64,000 nt of DNA, from assembly GCA_039090855.1 (NCBI GenBank), contig CM077025.1, forward strand, positions 98,126,489-98,190,488. The letters run 5' to 3'. Both the position numbers and the translations under genes were made by a program. The DNA comes from Macrothele yani. Lineage: Eukaryota > Arthropoda > Arachnida > Araneae > Macrothelidae. The notes under the pieces are model-generated. The model did no database searches. It saw only the letters and a list, made by a program, of their open reading frames with translations, and was not told where the DNA came from. Shown here in pieces: positions 11,091 through 22,354 of the stretch. Each line of letters begins with the position of its first letter. The first letter of the stretch is position 1.

Positions 11091-11739
11091 TTTTGTTAAC
11101 CTAGATAAAACGACGGGTCTTGATATCTCAAGAGAATTAATTTTTCCCTTCCTGTTGATGATGTCGACCACCGTGCCAACAAAAGTGTAAAGAAGGGCAC
11201 ATGGTTATTACCATTATTTGGATAGTCCATAACGCAGCCATTGTATTAGTAATCCCCCCCCCCCACTGTCCCCAATCACAGATAAAGTATACTACATCGC
11301 GCTAATCGTTTATTAGAACAAGGAATAGTATTGTAAGCATTCGCTAGAATTGTGAACGCAGAAGGTCCACTTTTCCACTTTTTAAGAGTTCTTAGCGTAC
11401 CAGACCCCTCCCCCCTCCGTGCGAGACTAAACATGAGCCGTGGAAATGCCTTTTGCTAATTCAGTTCCACCTTAATAGTAGACGTGAGTCTGTCATGCTT
11501 GAATGTTTTCCCACTTACCACCATCACTGATTGGGTGTAGGAGAACTGGCCTCAAAAATTTTAAGGGGCCGTATAAAAACTGCGTTTTCGACTGCTTCGT
11601 AGCCACATCCTGAGAGGTTGGTTATCTAAATCGCATAAAGTTTCCGTAATGTCATACTTTCTTAACTGCGGTATTAAATGTAATTCTTTATAGAAAATGT
11701 TTATAATCTACAACTCAACAGAAGAATTTCGCGGTTTAA

Positions 11740-12220
11740 AAACTACAGCTCAATCAGTTCTCTGCAAACGCCGGAAGTATGTCCGTAGGGGATGGGGTTA
11801 TACCAATAATATAAAATACAAAGGATTTCTGGTCCGATCCGGAGATTTTCAACGTTTGAGACTGAAACTCTGCAAATTATCTGAGGACACGTGCAAACGC
11901 AGGAAACCTGGCGGTGCGGGGGGAGGGGGTGGCTTAATACCGAAAAAATGAAATTTGAAGAGTTTGAAGCCCAATCGGGAAATTGTTGGTCTTTACACTC
12001 TGCAAGTCAACAAATTATCTGCGGGCATCTGCTAACGGAAGAAAGAATTTGCAGCCCAATTGGGAAATTTTCGGCGTTTACACAGCACAGCTTAACAAAT
12101 TCTCTCCAAGCATGTGCTAACGCAAGAAACCTATCGAGGGGCCGTCAGATTTCCCGCCTTTACACGTGCCCTGAGATAATTTGTTAAGTTGCAATTTGTA
12201 AACGCTGAAAATCTCTTGAC
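11740..12220. repeat. Degenerate ~110-120 bp tandem repeats
   Basis: The words CAATCGGGAAATT / CCAATTGGGAAATTTTC, TCTGCAAATTATCTG and GCTAACGCAAGAAACC recur three to four times with roughly 100-120 bp spacing. The copies are strongly diverged. They lie just upstream of the Helitron helicase fragment and may be internal to that element. Confidence 0.5.
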
Positions 12221-12298
12221 CAGAACAGAAATTATTTAAATTTTATGTTTTCGGCATTACCCCACCCGACAGTTTTCCTGCGTTATCATATGCCCACA

Positions 12299-12427
12299 AA
12301 ATGTTTCTCGCACGGACAGTTGTACGTCGGCTTATCGAGAACCGGCAGTTCAGACAATCAATTTATTTTGATAAAGACTGGAAACGGGACGAAGAATGTT
12401 ATATGCGCGCATTATGAAATAATTTAA
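12299..12427 (+). pseudogene. Helitron Rep/helicase, extreme C-terminus
   Basis: About 42 residues read KCFSHGQLYVGLSRTGSSDN and then end with KTGNGTKNVICAHYEII and a TAA. The FSHGQLYV.LSR motif followed by a KNVI/KNVV tail is the hallmark end of the Pif1-like helicase domain of Helitron RepHel proteins, which drive rolling-circle transposition. Everything upstream (Rep nuclease and the other helicase motifs) is missing, so only the 3' end of the element survives. The matching Helitron terminus lies 214 bp downstream, which supports the call. Confidence 0.8.
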
Positions 12428-12641
12428 AAAAAATTATGTACTTAAATTTATGTAAAATTAATTATAATTTTCTTTCACGTGAAAAACTAACTGCCGACCA
12501 TTTAATCTTTCTGCCAATTTCCTCCATCGGTTGCTATGAAATTCAACTACAGTTCTTTTGGATGGATCGGATTACACGTGTTATCATAGCCCTGTTTTTC
12601 AGTGATATCTTCACCGCGAGCGAAGCCGTGGGCACAGCTAG
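12428..12641 (+). mobile_element. Helitron 3' terminal region ending in CTAG|T
   Basis: Downstream of the helicase stop, the sequence ends with CACCGCGAGCGAAGCCGTGG, which can pair into a short hairpin (CAC-GC with GC-GTG, one mismatch). A short spacer and CTAG at 12638-12641 follow, and then T. A subterminal hairpin and a CTRR end inserted before T are the defining Helitron 3' features. The GCGAGCGAAGCC core is common at arthropod Helitron ends. Confidence 0.75.
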
Positions 12642-12977
12642 TATATATATGTACCAATTGCCCCCGCCAAGAAAGAAGCTGTAATACGTCTATAATCGTA
12701 CATGACAAAACTTCGTTTTACTGGTAAAGCGGACTTGTGTAAATTGACAGAGAGGAAGCTGACTTCTTGGATTGTTCAAAGCGCCAACTGAACTGGTGTT
12801 TTACAGATTTTTTTCTTCTTTTCGTTTTATATGAGATTTGTGTTTTATGAAAACTTTAATTTACGCGAAAGAGAAAATGATGTTGCTAAAGATATTTATT
12901 TCATGTAAAAATGAATAAAAATTGAAAAATATTCTCGTACAAGGGACGGCAAATGCCCTTGGCACGCCCCTGTTTGG

Positions 12978-13488
12978 ATGGAGAACTTTTGGAAAAAACA
13001 ATACAATTTTCAAGAGCAATATGCCATTATGTCTCAAAAAAAAAGTGTTTAATCAATGTATCCTTCCAGTGATTACGTACGGAGCAGAGACGTGGAACTT
13101 AACTAAAAGAGACATACAAAGACTGCAGATAACTGAAAGAGGCATGGAGAGATGCATGCTTGGTGTAACCAGGAGAGGTGATAAGAGGAACTCATGGATA
13201 AAGAAAATGACAAGAGTGGAGGATATCATGATCAGAATGAAATCCCTGAAAAGGCAATCGGATGGACATGTTGCCAGAGGAACTGACCACTGATGGACAA
13301 CCGAAATTCTAGACTGGATTCCAAGGGACAGAAAAATACCCAGAAGACCACAAGGGAGATGGGTGAATGAAATTCGAAAGCATGCGGGAGTGACATGGAA
13401 GAAACTGGGTCAAGACAAACCGTTGTGGAAGAAACTTGGTGAGATCTTCACCCTGTAGTGGATTGATAATGGTTGGTGATGAAGATTA
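12978..13488 (+). pseudogene. RTE-type LINE, 3' fragment (C-terminal domain only)
   Basis: The frame matches the last ~170 residues of the RTE protein found elsewhere in the window: WRTFGKNNTIFKSNMPLCL, the TYGAETW core, RMTRVEDIMIR-type and WIDNG motifs. A TGA follows DH at about 13291-13293, and further substitutions are present. The end reads TGATAATGGTTGGTGATGAAG, a degraded form of the ATG-repeat 3' tail. The 5' truncation is typical of target-primed reverse transcription. Confidence 0.85.
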
Positions 13489-13597
13489 AATTTACATATA
13501 TTTTTCTGAATTTGACGATAAAAAAAATTATATATGTTACACAACGATGTTTTCCCTGAATTTTGAAGATAAAAGAAACGTTTCATTTCGCTTAATG

Positions 13598-13885
13598 AGA
13601 ATCAGGACAAACATGAATTAGGGAAAGCATAAATTTAGGAAAACGCGAATCAAGGCAAAGGAGAATTAGAGCAAACTTGATACAGGAAACGTTTTTAGGG
13701 GAAACTTTGTTACGGACAAACATGTTTAGGGTAAACTTGAATTAGGGAAACGAGATTTTGGGGAAACGAGATTAGGGCAAACGAAATTAGAGGAAATGGG
13801 AATTCGGGTAAAAGTGATTTCGGGGAAATGTGATTGGGGTAAACGTGTTTAGGGCGAACGGGAATTAGGGGAAACGGGTGTTCAC
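13598..13885 (-). repeat. CCCTAA-containing degenerate minisatellite, copy 2 (inverted)
   Basis: Units such as TTAGGGGAAACG, TTAGGGCAAACG and TTCGGGTAAAAGTG are the reverse complement of the units at 10757-11090. The two arrays bracket about 2.5 kb that includes the Helitron end and an RTE fragment. Confidence 0.85.
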
Positions 13886-15885
13886 CGCCCCTCCAGCACA
13901 CAGTGGAGCACAGAGGGAGGGGGTCCAACGGGTCTGGACCCCCTCTCTTAAATTAATAGCAATAACCCTAAGATATTGTATTATTACAAAAATAATACAT
14001 AGTTAATTCATGCATACTGTATTGCATGCACACGCAAGATATGTTCTTTAAATTAAGAAAAAATAGCTAAAGCTTGTATATTCTTTCAGTCCTTCTAGAG
14101 AGGAATTGCTCCTGGGAAAACATGAGCTTCAGCTGGGATCTGAGTGTTTGTTCTACATCTACGGGGAGGTGTGGGAGTGGGCTAGTGACTTTCGCGGTAT
14201 CGTAGTTATGTTTTTGCTTTAATCGGTTCAGTGGGGGGTATGGGGGTAGGCAGTAGGGGATGTGTAACTCTGTTGATATATCTGCTCGGTAAAAAAGCCT
14301 GTGACCTTGCTGAGTGCTGCGGTGACCTCTGATCCTTCGCCCTTCGGACAAAATTACTTTAGGTTCCTAATGGGTATACAGAAATTCTTTTGCTTTAATA
14401 TTAAACTGCTCCCTTGATATTCATCAAAAATGTAGGATAGACGGACAGACGTTCGTCCGTCACACAAAGTGCAAACATGGTGTGACAGTTATGTGCAGTC
14501 TGTAAAAACCATTCACATAATTTCAAATCTATCTCCAACGGTTAGCAAGATATTTATCAAAAGCAGGCGGACGTACCGGCAGACGGAGAAAAAAGTGCTA
14601 ACGTGGTTTTAGGTGTAAGAGCTGTTTTCTGGCCATAAAGTCATCCTGTAAATTTCAAGTCTCCGACCGAGGAGGTTCAACGAAGTATTAGGTAAGTGTC
14701 CAATCCATGATAATATTTCTAGTGTCAGTGTTTATCTATACGAGGTCGACAAACACAAACGCGCGCGCGCGCGCACACACACGCACACACACGCACACAT
14801 TTTTTTCTACGAGAAGATATTTTCTAGACCTCTCCCTGTGTCAAAATCCTGGGAGCGCCACTGCGCAGCACACGAAGAAAAATTACTTTCGGTGTCACAA
14901 GTTTCTCTACATAAAAAGTGACGTCTTAATGTCCTTGCCCACGTTATGTTCCTTCATCTTCAACGAGGACATAACGGAATGAAGTCCTCAACTTTTCTTA
15001 CGAACACTGTCTTTAATTTTTATTCGTTTCTCTCTAAACAGAAATTTACCCCTTTTACTTTAATTGGTCAGTAATGATGAAGGTCACAACACGAATAGAC
15101 TTGTGATTCATGAAAGTCGCTGATGTACTTGTATTAGTGCTGGAAGATAAGAGACTAACAAACACAACGAACATTGATTCACGTCTTATGTTTCGAATTC
15201 GCTTAACAATGCGCAGAGCGACTGTGATTGGTGAATAAAAAACACGGTCACCTACATAAACGAGAATGCTTTTGATTTCCCATTGTTACGTCTCTAAACG
15301 TCTAGCAGTGATCGTGCTTCCCAGATATTGGCTCATCGTGGAAAGGGTATAGTAGCCCTATTCTTCGAAACTTACAGCTGGGTTATGATCCAAAATTGTT
15401 GCAAGTGACGTAGATATGTGGTAACAGCAAGAGAAATTCGTAAGTGTTGTATATAATGTGCAAGGAATAACGCACTTCCCTAAGTGAATCTTCTAACGTC
15501 AGAAAACAAAACCTCAACACAAACGGACTCAAGATGGTTGTTCAAAAGATGAAGTCTCACAGTAGCACCGGTAGTCGAATCGTTAAATTCTGGATGATCG
15601 GCTGAGCTGAGGTCCCGTTAAACTCCCAGATGGCACATGGGTGGTGTGTTTGTCACACGGTTCTGGCTGTTTCCCTTTCCTGGGGCCCCAAAATCTTTTG
15701 GGACGGGCGGCGGCTTATAATCTTGGATGCTCGCGGTGGTAGTTACCTCTCCGCCTCATCTAAAAAACCAAAATGGCAGTCTTCTATGAAGAAAGAAAAT
15801 CCCGCAGCTCAAAGAACAATTTCACAGCAAACATTTCAGTTCCACGTTTTCAGTTAACCTTTTAACGCATTATTTCCGACAATCT
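13886..15885. other. Unassigned DNA with a GC/AC dinucleotide run
   Basis: A GC then CA microsatellite lies at about 14760-14800. An open frame on the minus strand at 14067-14351 does not resemble any family I know. Otherwise I recognise nothing here. Confidence 0.4.
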
Positions 15886-16700
15886 GCAAGTGGAAATGCT
15901 CCCTAATTCCACAATTCATACAAGTCGAAATGCTCCCTAATTCCACAGTTCATACAAGTGGAAATGCTCCCTAATTCCGCAGTTCATACAAGTGGAAATG
16001 ATCCCTAATTCCACAATTCATACAAGTGGAAATTCTCACTATTCCCACAGTTCATAAAAGTGGAATGCTCCCTAATTCCACAATTCATACAAGAGAGAAT
16101 GCTCCCTAATTCCACAGTTCATATAAGTGGAAATGCTCCCTAATTCCACATTTCATACAAGAGGAAATGCTCCCTAATTACACAGTTCATACAAATGGAA
16201 ATGCTCCCTAATTACACAGTTCATACAAGTGGAAATTCTCACAATTTCCACAGTTCATATAAGTGGAATGCTCCCTAATTCCACAATTCATACAAGTGGA
16301 AATGCTCCCTAATTCCACAGTTCATACAAGTGGAAATGCTCCCTAATTCCACAGTTCATACAAGTGGAAATGCTCCCTAATTCAACAGTTCATACAAGTG
16401 GAAATGCTCCCTAATTCCACATTTCATACAAGTGGAAATACTCCCTAATTCAACAGTTCATACAAGTGGAAATTCTCACTATTTCCATAGTTCATATAAG
16501 TGGAATGCTCCCTAATTCCACAATTCATACAACAGTGAATGCTACCGAATTCCACAGTTCATACAAGTGGAAATGCTCCCTAATTCAACAGTTCATACAA
16601 GTGGAAATTCTCACTATTTCCACAGTTCATATAAGTGGAATGCTCCCTTATTTCACAGTTCATACAAGTGGAAATGCTTCCTAATTCCACTGTTCATACG
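15886..16700 (+). repeat. 34-bp minisatellite with a built-in short palindrome
   Basis: About 24 head-to-tail copies of a 34-bp unit: TTCCACAGTTCATACAAGTG followed by GAAATGCTCCCTAA. Each unit contains TTCCAC and GTGGAA, which can pair around an 11-bp loop, so a transcript or single strand could form a series of small hairpins. Variants (TTCTCACTATTTCCACAG) recur in a subset and hint at higher-order organisation. Open frames across it are artefacts of the repeat. Confidence 0.95.
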
Positions 16701-17109
16701 CTAAAGTCACGCAACATCTCAGAACGTAAGACTAACAGCAGAAATATCTATGAATGGTACCTGATAGAAACGGAAGTACACATGTGTATGTAGTGGCACT
16801 CGATAAAGCCTGGGCACAAAGGACCTAAATCAGGTCCGTGCCATTTGTTGCCCTCCAGCGACGACAATGAAGTCTGAGCAATTTGCCACGTTCCAGTAAG
16901 AGCAACAAACTCCGCGGAGTTCACTTCTGTTCGAGACGCAAAGTGTCATTACATGGCGGAAGGGTACGGCATTGTCGCGAAGTGTTTTCACGAGGTTTCC
17001 TGGTTGTTTCTGGGTAATACCATGACGGCAAGCTGGTGCTACGAAGGATTGCGAATTTAACGAACTTTTCTCATTTAGTGACGAAATTTTCGAATTTGCA
17101 CCGTTAATA

Positions 17110-17345
17110 ATTGGTACTTAGAAATAAGCAAAATGTACTCGTTTTTGAGTACATTCTGGGCATTTATAATAGCTTCGAGTACTTATGTCTCATTTTTGGA
17201 AAAGACATGTATTCATTTTTGAGCACATACAAGAAATCAATTGTGAGTATATTTGATATATCTAACTTGAAATATATGTACACATTTTTGAGTACACATA
17301 TTTCAAATATATGTACACAAAAAAATCCTTATATTTCAAATATAT
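17110..17345. repeat. AT-rich imperfect repeats with GAGTACAT / TATGTACAC words
   Basis: Short direct and inverted copies of TTTTTGAGTACAT and TATTTCAAATATATG cluster here, immediately upstream of the RTE insertion at 17349. No gene seen. Confidence 0.5.
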
Positions 17346-17348
17346 GCA

Positions 17349-20300
17349 GGGATGCAAGGTCAGGTGATGCGTAACATCACAGCCTCTCCTTGACAAATGT
17401 CAACCCCGCCTTCTCGTGGTGCATCCTGTTCCCACTAAAGGGGCTCTGACGACCGCCCATAGCGGTATAACTATACCATCGGGATCAGAGGAAATTCTAT
17501 CCCACACTCACCAACCCGCTTGGCCAGCGTGGTGAGTTATGGCCAAACCCCTCCAAAATGATTCCACAACTTAAATCTTGGCCCTCAGTCTCCGGCAGCT
17601 GGAATGTACCTGGCCAAGGCAGCGGCCAGTGCGACATGAAGGCAGAGGGTGCTAAGAATCCCCGGAGGACCGGACTAGGCTGCCATCTGATGCTGACCTT
17701 GGCTACTTACAATGGACGCTCCCTATCTTCTGATTCAAGGCTTCTTGAATTGGAAGAGGAACTACAAAGGATCAAGTGGGACATCGTGGGGCTAAGTGAG
17801 GTAAGGAGAAAAGGAGAAGATCTCATCGAACTGAAAAGTTGACATCTCTTCTACTATCGTGGGACAGATACTGGCAGAACTAGTGGTGTTGGATTTATAA
17901 TAAACAAGAAACTGAAGGATAAAGTTGTAGAAGTTGAAAGTTCCTCTGACAGAGCTGCACGACTTGTTATCCAACTCTCGAAAAGATACCAGGCTCAGAT
18001 TATTCAAACTTATGCACCCACCACAAGTCATCCTGAAGAAGAAATTGAAGAATTTTATGAGGAAATTTGTCATCTAAATAATAAAGGTAAGCAGCACTTG
18101 AAAATAACTATGGGAGATTTCAATGCAAAAATAGGGCAACGGCAACAGAATGAAACTTCAGTAGGTAAATTCGGTCATGGCAACAGAAACCAGCGTGGAA
18201 ATACTCTCGTTGAGTTTGCAGAGGCAGAAGGGTTTTTCATCTTGAACTATTTCTTCAAGAAAAAGCCACACAGGAAATGGACATGAAGACATCCAAATGG
18301 GACGACGAGTGAAATTGATTTTATTATGTGTAACAAAAAATTCGTCATAGAAGACTGCAGTGTGCTAAACAAGTTCAACACAGGTAGTGACCATAGATTG
18401 GTGAGATGTAAGATGCACCTCAACACTAAACTTGAACGTGGCAAGCTCATAAGACAAACAAAATCTATTGACATAACCAACCTTAAAAAACACCATAATA
18501 CCTTCAAGTTAGAACTGAAGAACAGGTTCTCTGCTTTAGAAGGCCTAACATCGGAAGAAGTGGACATCTCTGAAGTTAACAGAAAAGTAACCAAAGCTCT
18601 TATGGAAACAGCAACAAAATTAGCTGGGTCTAAGAACAAGTTGCATGTGAACAAATTATCAGGAAAAACCAAAATGTTGATGCAAAAAAGAAGAGAGATG
18701 AGGACAACTAAAGAAGATGTGACTTCCAAAGTGGAATATATAGAGCTATGCAAGACAGTAAGAAAAAGTATCACTGAAGACGTAAGGAAATTCAACTGTG
18801 AACTAGTGAGGAAAGCAATTGAAAACAACCAAAGCCTAAAGATAGCAAAGGGACATCTCAGTAAGGGAAGAAAACAGATTATGGCACTGAGAAAAGAAGA
18901 TGGTTCTGTAACAAGAAATAGAGGCGAAATTTTGACAAGAGTGAAAGATTTCTACTCCAAATTATATGAAAGGGATGATATATGCACTCCAGACATCATG
19001 AAAGATACCAGTACCAGAGTTCCTCCAGTCCTTCCAGCAGAAGTTACACATGCAATCAAGAACATGAAGCGAGGAAAAGCTCCAGGAGAAGATGGAATTA
19101 CTGTAGATATCATACAAGAAGCAAGTGGAGAAATCGAAACAGTACTCGCCCAAATTTTCACTCGATGCCTTAATGAAGGAAAGATTCCTGAGGATTGGAA
19201 CACCGCTACAATGATCCTGCTACATAAGAAAGGTGACATTGAGGATCTCGGAAACTACAGACCTATCAGCCTCCTATCAGTAGTTTATAAAATCTTCACT
19301 AAAGTTCTTTCACACCGCTTGAAGGTAGCACTAGACATGGCTCAACCGAGAGAACAAGCTAGATTCAGGAGTGGCTACAGCACAATAGATCATATCCACG
19401 TGCTGAGAGAACTAATTGAAAGAGCGAGGGAATATGAACTTCCATTGTGCATGGCTTTTATCGATTATGAAAAAGCCTTTGATTCGGTGAAACCATCAGC
19501 AGTTACAATGGCTCTGAAAACCTGCGGTATTGAAGATGCATACATTAATATTATTAATAACATCTATGAAAATGCAAGTGCAAAGATTAGGCTGTTTGAA
19601 AATACAACACACGTAAAAATTGGAAAGGGAGTGAGACAAGGTGACACCATATCTCCGAAGCTCTTTAATGCTACATTGGAGGGTGTTTTTCAGTCGCTGA
19701 GCTGGGAAAACAAGGGGATAAAGATTAATGGAGATTATCTAACCCACCTTCGTTTTGCTGATGACGTAGTCATTTTTGCAACTACCCCATCAGAGCTGCA
19801 GAGTATGATCCAGGAACTTGCTGACAAGAGTAAAGAAGTGGGATTAAAAATGAACTTTCAGAAGACAAAAGTGATGTTCAATGCTTTTACAAGAAATGAA
19901 GATTTATCGATTGATGGAGAAAAGCTGGAGATAACAGACACTTACGTTTATCTTGGACAGCAGATATCAAGTGAGGGTCACATTGATGAAGAAATTAATC
20001 GGCGTACAAAACTTGCCTGGAGAGCTTTTGGAAGAAACAGCATAATTTTCAAGACCAATATGCCATTATGTCTTAAAAGAAAAGTGTTTGATCAATGCAT
20101 CCTTCCAGTGCTTACGTATGGTGCAGAGACGTGGACCTTAACTAAAAGAGACATACAAAGGCTGCAGACAACTCAAAGTAGCATGGAGAGGTGCATGCTT
20201 GGTGTAACCAGGAGAGATAAGAAGAGGAACTCGTGGATCCGAAAAATGACAAGAGTGGAAGACATCATGATCAGAGTTAAATCCCTGAAATGGCAATGGG

Positions 20301-20532
20301 CTGAACATACTGCCAGAAGGACAGATCATCGATGGACAGCCGAAATTTTAGATTGGATTCCAAGGGACAGGAAAAGACCCAGAAGAAGACCACATAGGAG
20401 ATGGGTGAATGAAATTCGAAAGTATGCAGGGGTGACATGGAGGAGACTGGCACAAGACAGACCGTTGTGGAGGAAACTTGGGGAGACCTTCGTCCAGCAG
20501 TGGATTGATAATGGTTGACAATGATGATGATG
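17349..20532 (+). mobile_element. Near full-length RTE-type LINE retrotransposon
   Basis: The 5' end (AAGGTCAGGTGATGCG...) is shared with the minus-strand copies at 43.5 and 46.7 kb, so this is close to a true element start. The 3' end is an (ATG)n run, as usual for RTE elements. The heptamer ATATGCA at 17342-17348 is repeated at 20533-20539 and is a plausible short target duplication. A 5' leader of about 200 bp precedes the reading frame. Only two nonsense codons interrupt the coding region. Confidence 0.9.
17558..20518 (+). pseudogene. RTE endonuclease-reverse transcriptase, one frame with two stop codons
   Basis: A single frame of about 986 codons encodes the RTE polyprotein that nicks target DNA and copies the LINE RNA at the nick. 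N-terminal APE-type endonuclease: LATYNGRSL, SEVRRKGED (catalytic Glu region), YAPTTSHPEE, MGDFNAKIG (Asp/Asn) and TGSDHRLV (SDH). Reverse transcriptase: NYRPISLLSVVYKIF, AFIDYEKAFDS, GVRQGDTISPKLFN and LRFADDVVIF (FADD catalytic box). C-terminal domain: ILPVLTYGAETW and WIDNG. Lesions: TGA at 17840-17842 (after ELKS) and TGA at 18284-18286 (a Trp codon in other copies). No frameshift is seen. The Met at 17558 is the first in frame; the true start is uncertain. Confidence 0.92.
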
Positions 20533-20629
20533 ATGATATGCACTCCAACTTCGAGGGCACAGAAACTGAAGGAAGTTAGAGCTAATCTAGCGATTCTGAC
20601 AAGATAGTTTGTAAGCGAGAGAGAGCACA

Positions 20630-20895
20630 CTAGATGGCGCCACCGTACGATTTAGCACATAGAAATCAAAGGGAAATTATGTGGGGGGGGGTTCCAGGAA
20701 CTTTAATCGGGGATTCCTACCCGGGGGCCGTCACTAAACGTGCTCGTCCGATGCAAGCGGACATTCGGCGATTGTTAGAAATTCACACCACCACGGGTAG
20801 CTCCAAACCTCAAACCTAGCCTATCAGGCTAGGTTTGAACCTGGGGCCACACCATCAGTAGTCTGAATCTCTAACCACTAATCCATCCGCGGATT
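20630..20895 (-). repeat. Possible second tRNA-related SINE family, with a perfect hairpin
   Basis: On the minus strand, GGATTAGTGGTTAGAG (A-box-like) is followed about 30 bp later by CAGGTTCAAACCTAG (B-box-like), suggesting a tRNA-derived head at about 20890-20800. Next to the B box is a perfect 11-bp stem, CAAACCTAGCC / GGCTAGGTTTG, with a 5-bp loop. No A tail was defined and no second copy occurs in the window, so the SINE call is tentative. Confidence 0.45.
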
Positions 20896-21296
20896 GATTT
20901 CAAATTTGGAATACGTGTGCTCCATTCATATCCATTTATTCATACTGTAGAATCAACTGAAAGTGTATTATTCGATGACACATCTGGAATAATAGATATA
21001 CTCGTTGTCACATGCTGGGCAAATGGACTGCACAATTTTGTGAGAAATATAGTGATGAAACGACAATATATTATTTATGAGATTGACTCAAATATAGTTA
21101 ATGAAAAAACGTACAAAAATATACTTTATGCATACTTAAATTACTTGTGATCAGTGACTTTGTTGTGCGAATTATTTATGTGTGCCACTTTACACATTTA
21201 TTAAACAATTTCTCTTGAAATCTATAATATCTAAAATGAAGTAATACGAGATTATATTTATATTTATTGAAACAGTTATAAGTAAGTACATATCAT

Positions 21297-22139
21297 CATC
21301 ATCATCATCATTGTCAACCATTATCAATCCACTGCTAGACGAAGGTCTCCCCAAGTTTCCTCCACAACGGTCTGTCTTGTGCAAGTCTCCTCCATGTCAC
21401 CCCTGCATACTTTCGAATTTCATCCACCCATCTCCCGTGTGGTCTTCTTCTGGGTCTTTTCCTATCCCTTTGGAATCCAATCTAAAATTTCGGCTGTCCA
21501 TCGATGATCTGTCCTTCTGGCAGTATGCCCAGCCCATTGCCATTTCAGGGATTTAACTCTGATCATGATGTCTTCCACTCTTGTCATTTTTCGGATCCAC
21601 GAGTTCCTCTTCTTATCTCTCCTGGTTACACCAAGTATGCACCTCTCCATGCTACTTTGAGTTGTCTGCAGCCTTTGTATGTCTCTTTTAGTTAAGGTCC
21701 ACGTCTCTGCACCATACGTAAGCACTGGAAGGATGCATTGATCAAACACCTTTCTTTTAAGACATAATGGCCTATTGCTCTTGAAAATTATGCTGTTTCT
21801 TTCAAAAGCTCTTCAGGCAAGTTTTGTACGCCGATTAATTTCTTCATCAATGTGATCCTCACTTGATATCTGCTGTCCAAGATAAACGTACGTGTCTTTT
21901 ATCTCCAGCTTTTCTCCATCAATCGATAAATCTTCATTTCTTGTAAAAGCATTGAACATCACTTTTGTCTTCTGAAAGTTCATTTTTAATCCCACTTCTT
22001 TACTCTTGTCAGCAAGTTCCTGGATCATACTCTGCAGCTCTGATGGGGTAGTTGCAAAAATGACTACGTCATCAGCAAAACGAAGGTGGGTTAGATAATC
22101 TCCATTAATCTTTATCCCCTTGTTTTCCCAGCTCAGCGA
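21297..22139 (-). pseudogene. RTE reverse transcriptase, 3' part (main arm)
   Basis: This minus-strand sequence encodes the end of the RTE reverse transcriptase, from LSWENKGIKINGDYL through LRFADDVVIF (FADD box) to the C-terminal TYGAETW region and WIDNG. Breaks: a stop and shift near 21813 (after RRTKLA), and a frame change near 21470. The 5' truncation lies upstream of the FADD box. Confidence 0.9.
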
Positions 22140-22354
22140 CAAGGGGATAAAGATTAATGGAGATTATCTAACCCACCTTCGTTTTGCTGATGACGTAGTC
22201 ATTTTTGGAACTACCCCATCAGAGCTGCAGAGTATGATCCAGGAACTTGCTGACAAGAGTAAAGAAGTGGGATTAAAAATGAACTTTCAGAAGACAAAAG
22301 TGATGTTCAATGCTTTTACAAGAAATGAAGATTTATCGATTGATGGAGAAAAGC
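22140..22354 (+). pseudogene. RTE reverse transcriptase fragment, inverted duplicate arm
   Basis: The plus strand repeats about 215 bp of the same RTE segment, from KGIKINGDYL to DLSIDGEK, nearly identical to the reverse complement of 21920-22117. It then stops abruptly at the right target duplication. It includes a second FADD box. It has no coding role; its value is in showing how the insertion formed. Confidence 0.9.

Noticed and set aside
14067..14351. 94-residue minus-strand frame MSEGRRIRGHRSTQQ...
   Set aside because: No motif recognised and no neighbour that supports it; could be chance.
16466..16684. Frame of repeated HISGMLPN-like residues
   Set aside because: It is a translation of the 34-bp minisatellite; the unit length is not a multiple of three, so it is not a repeat protein.
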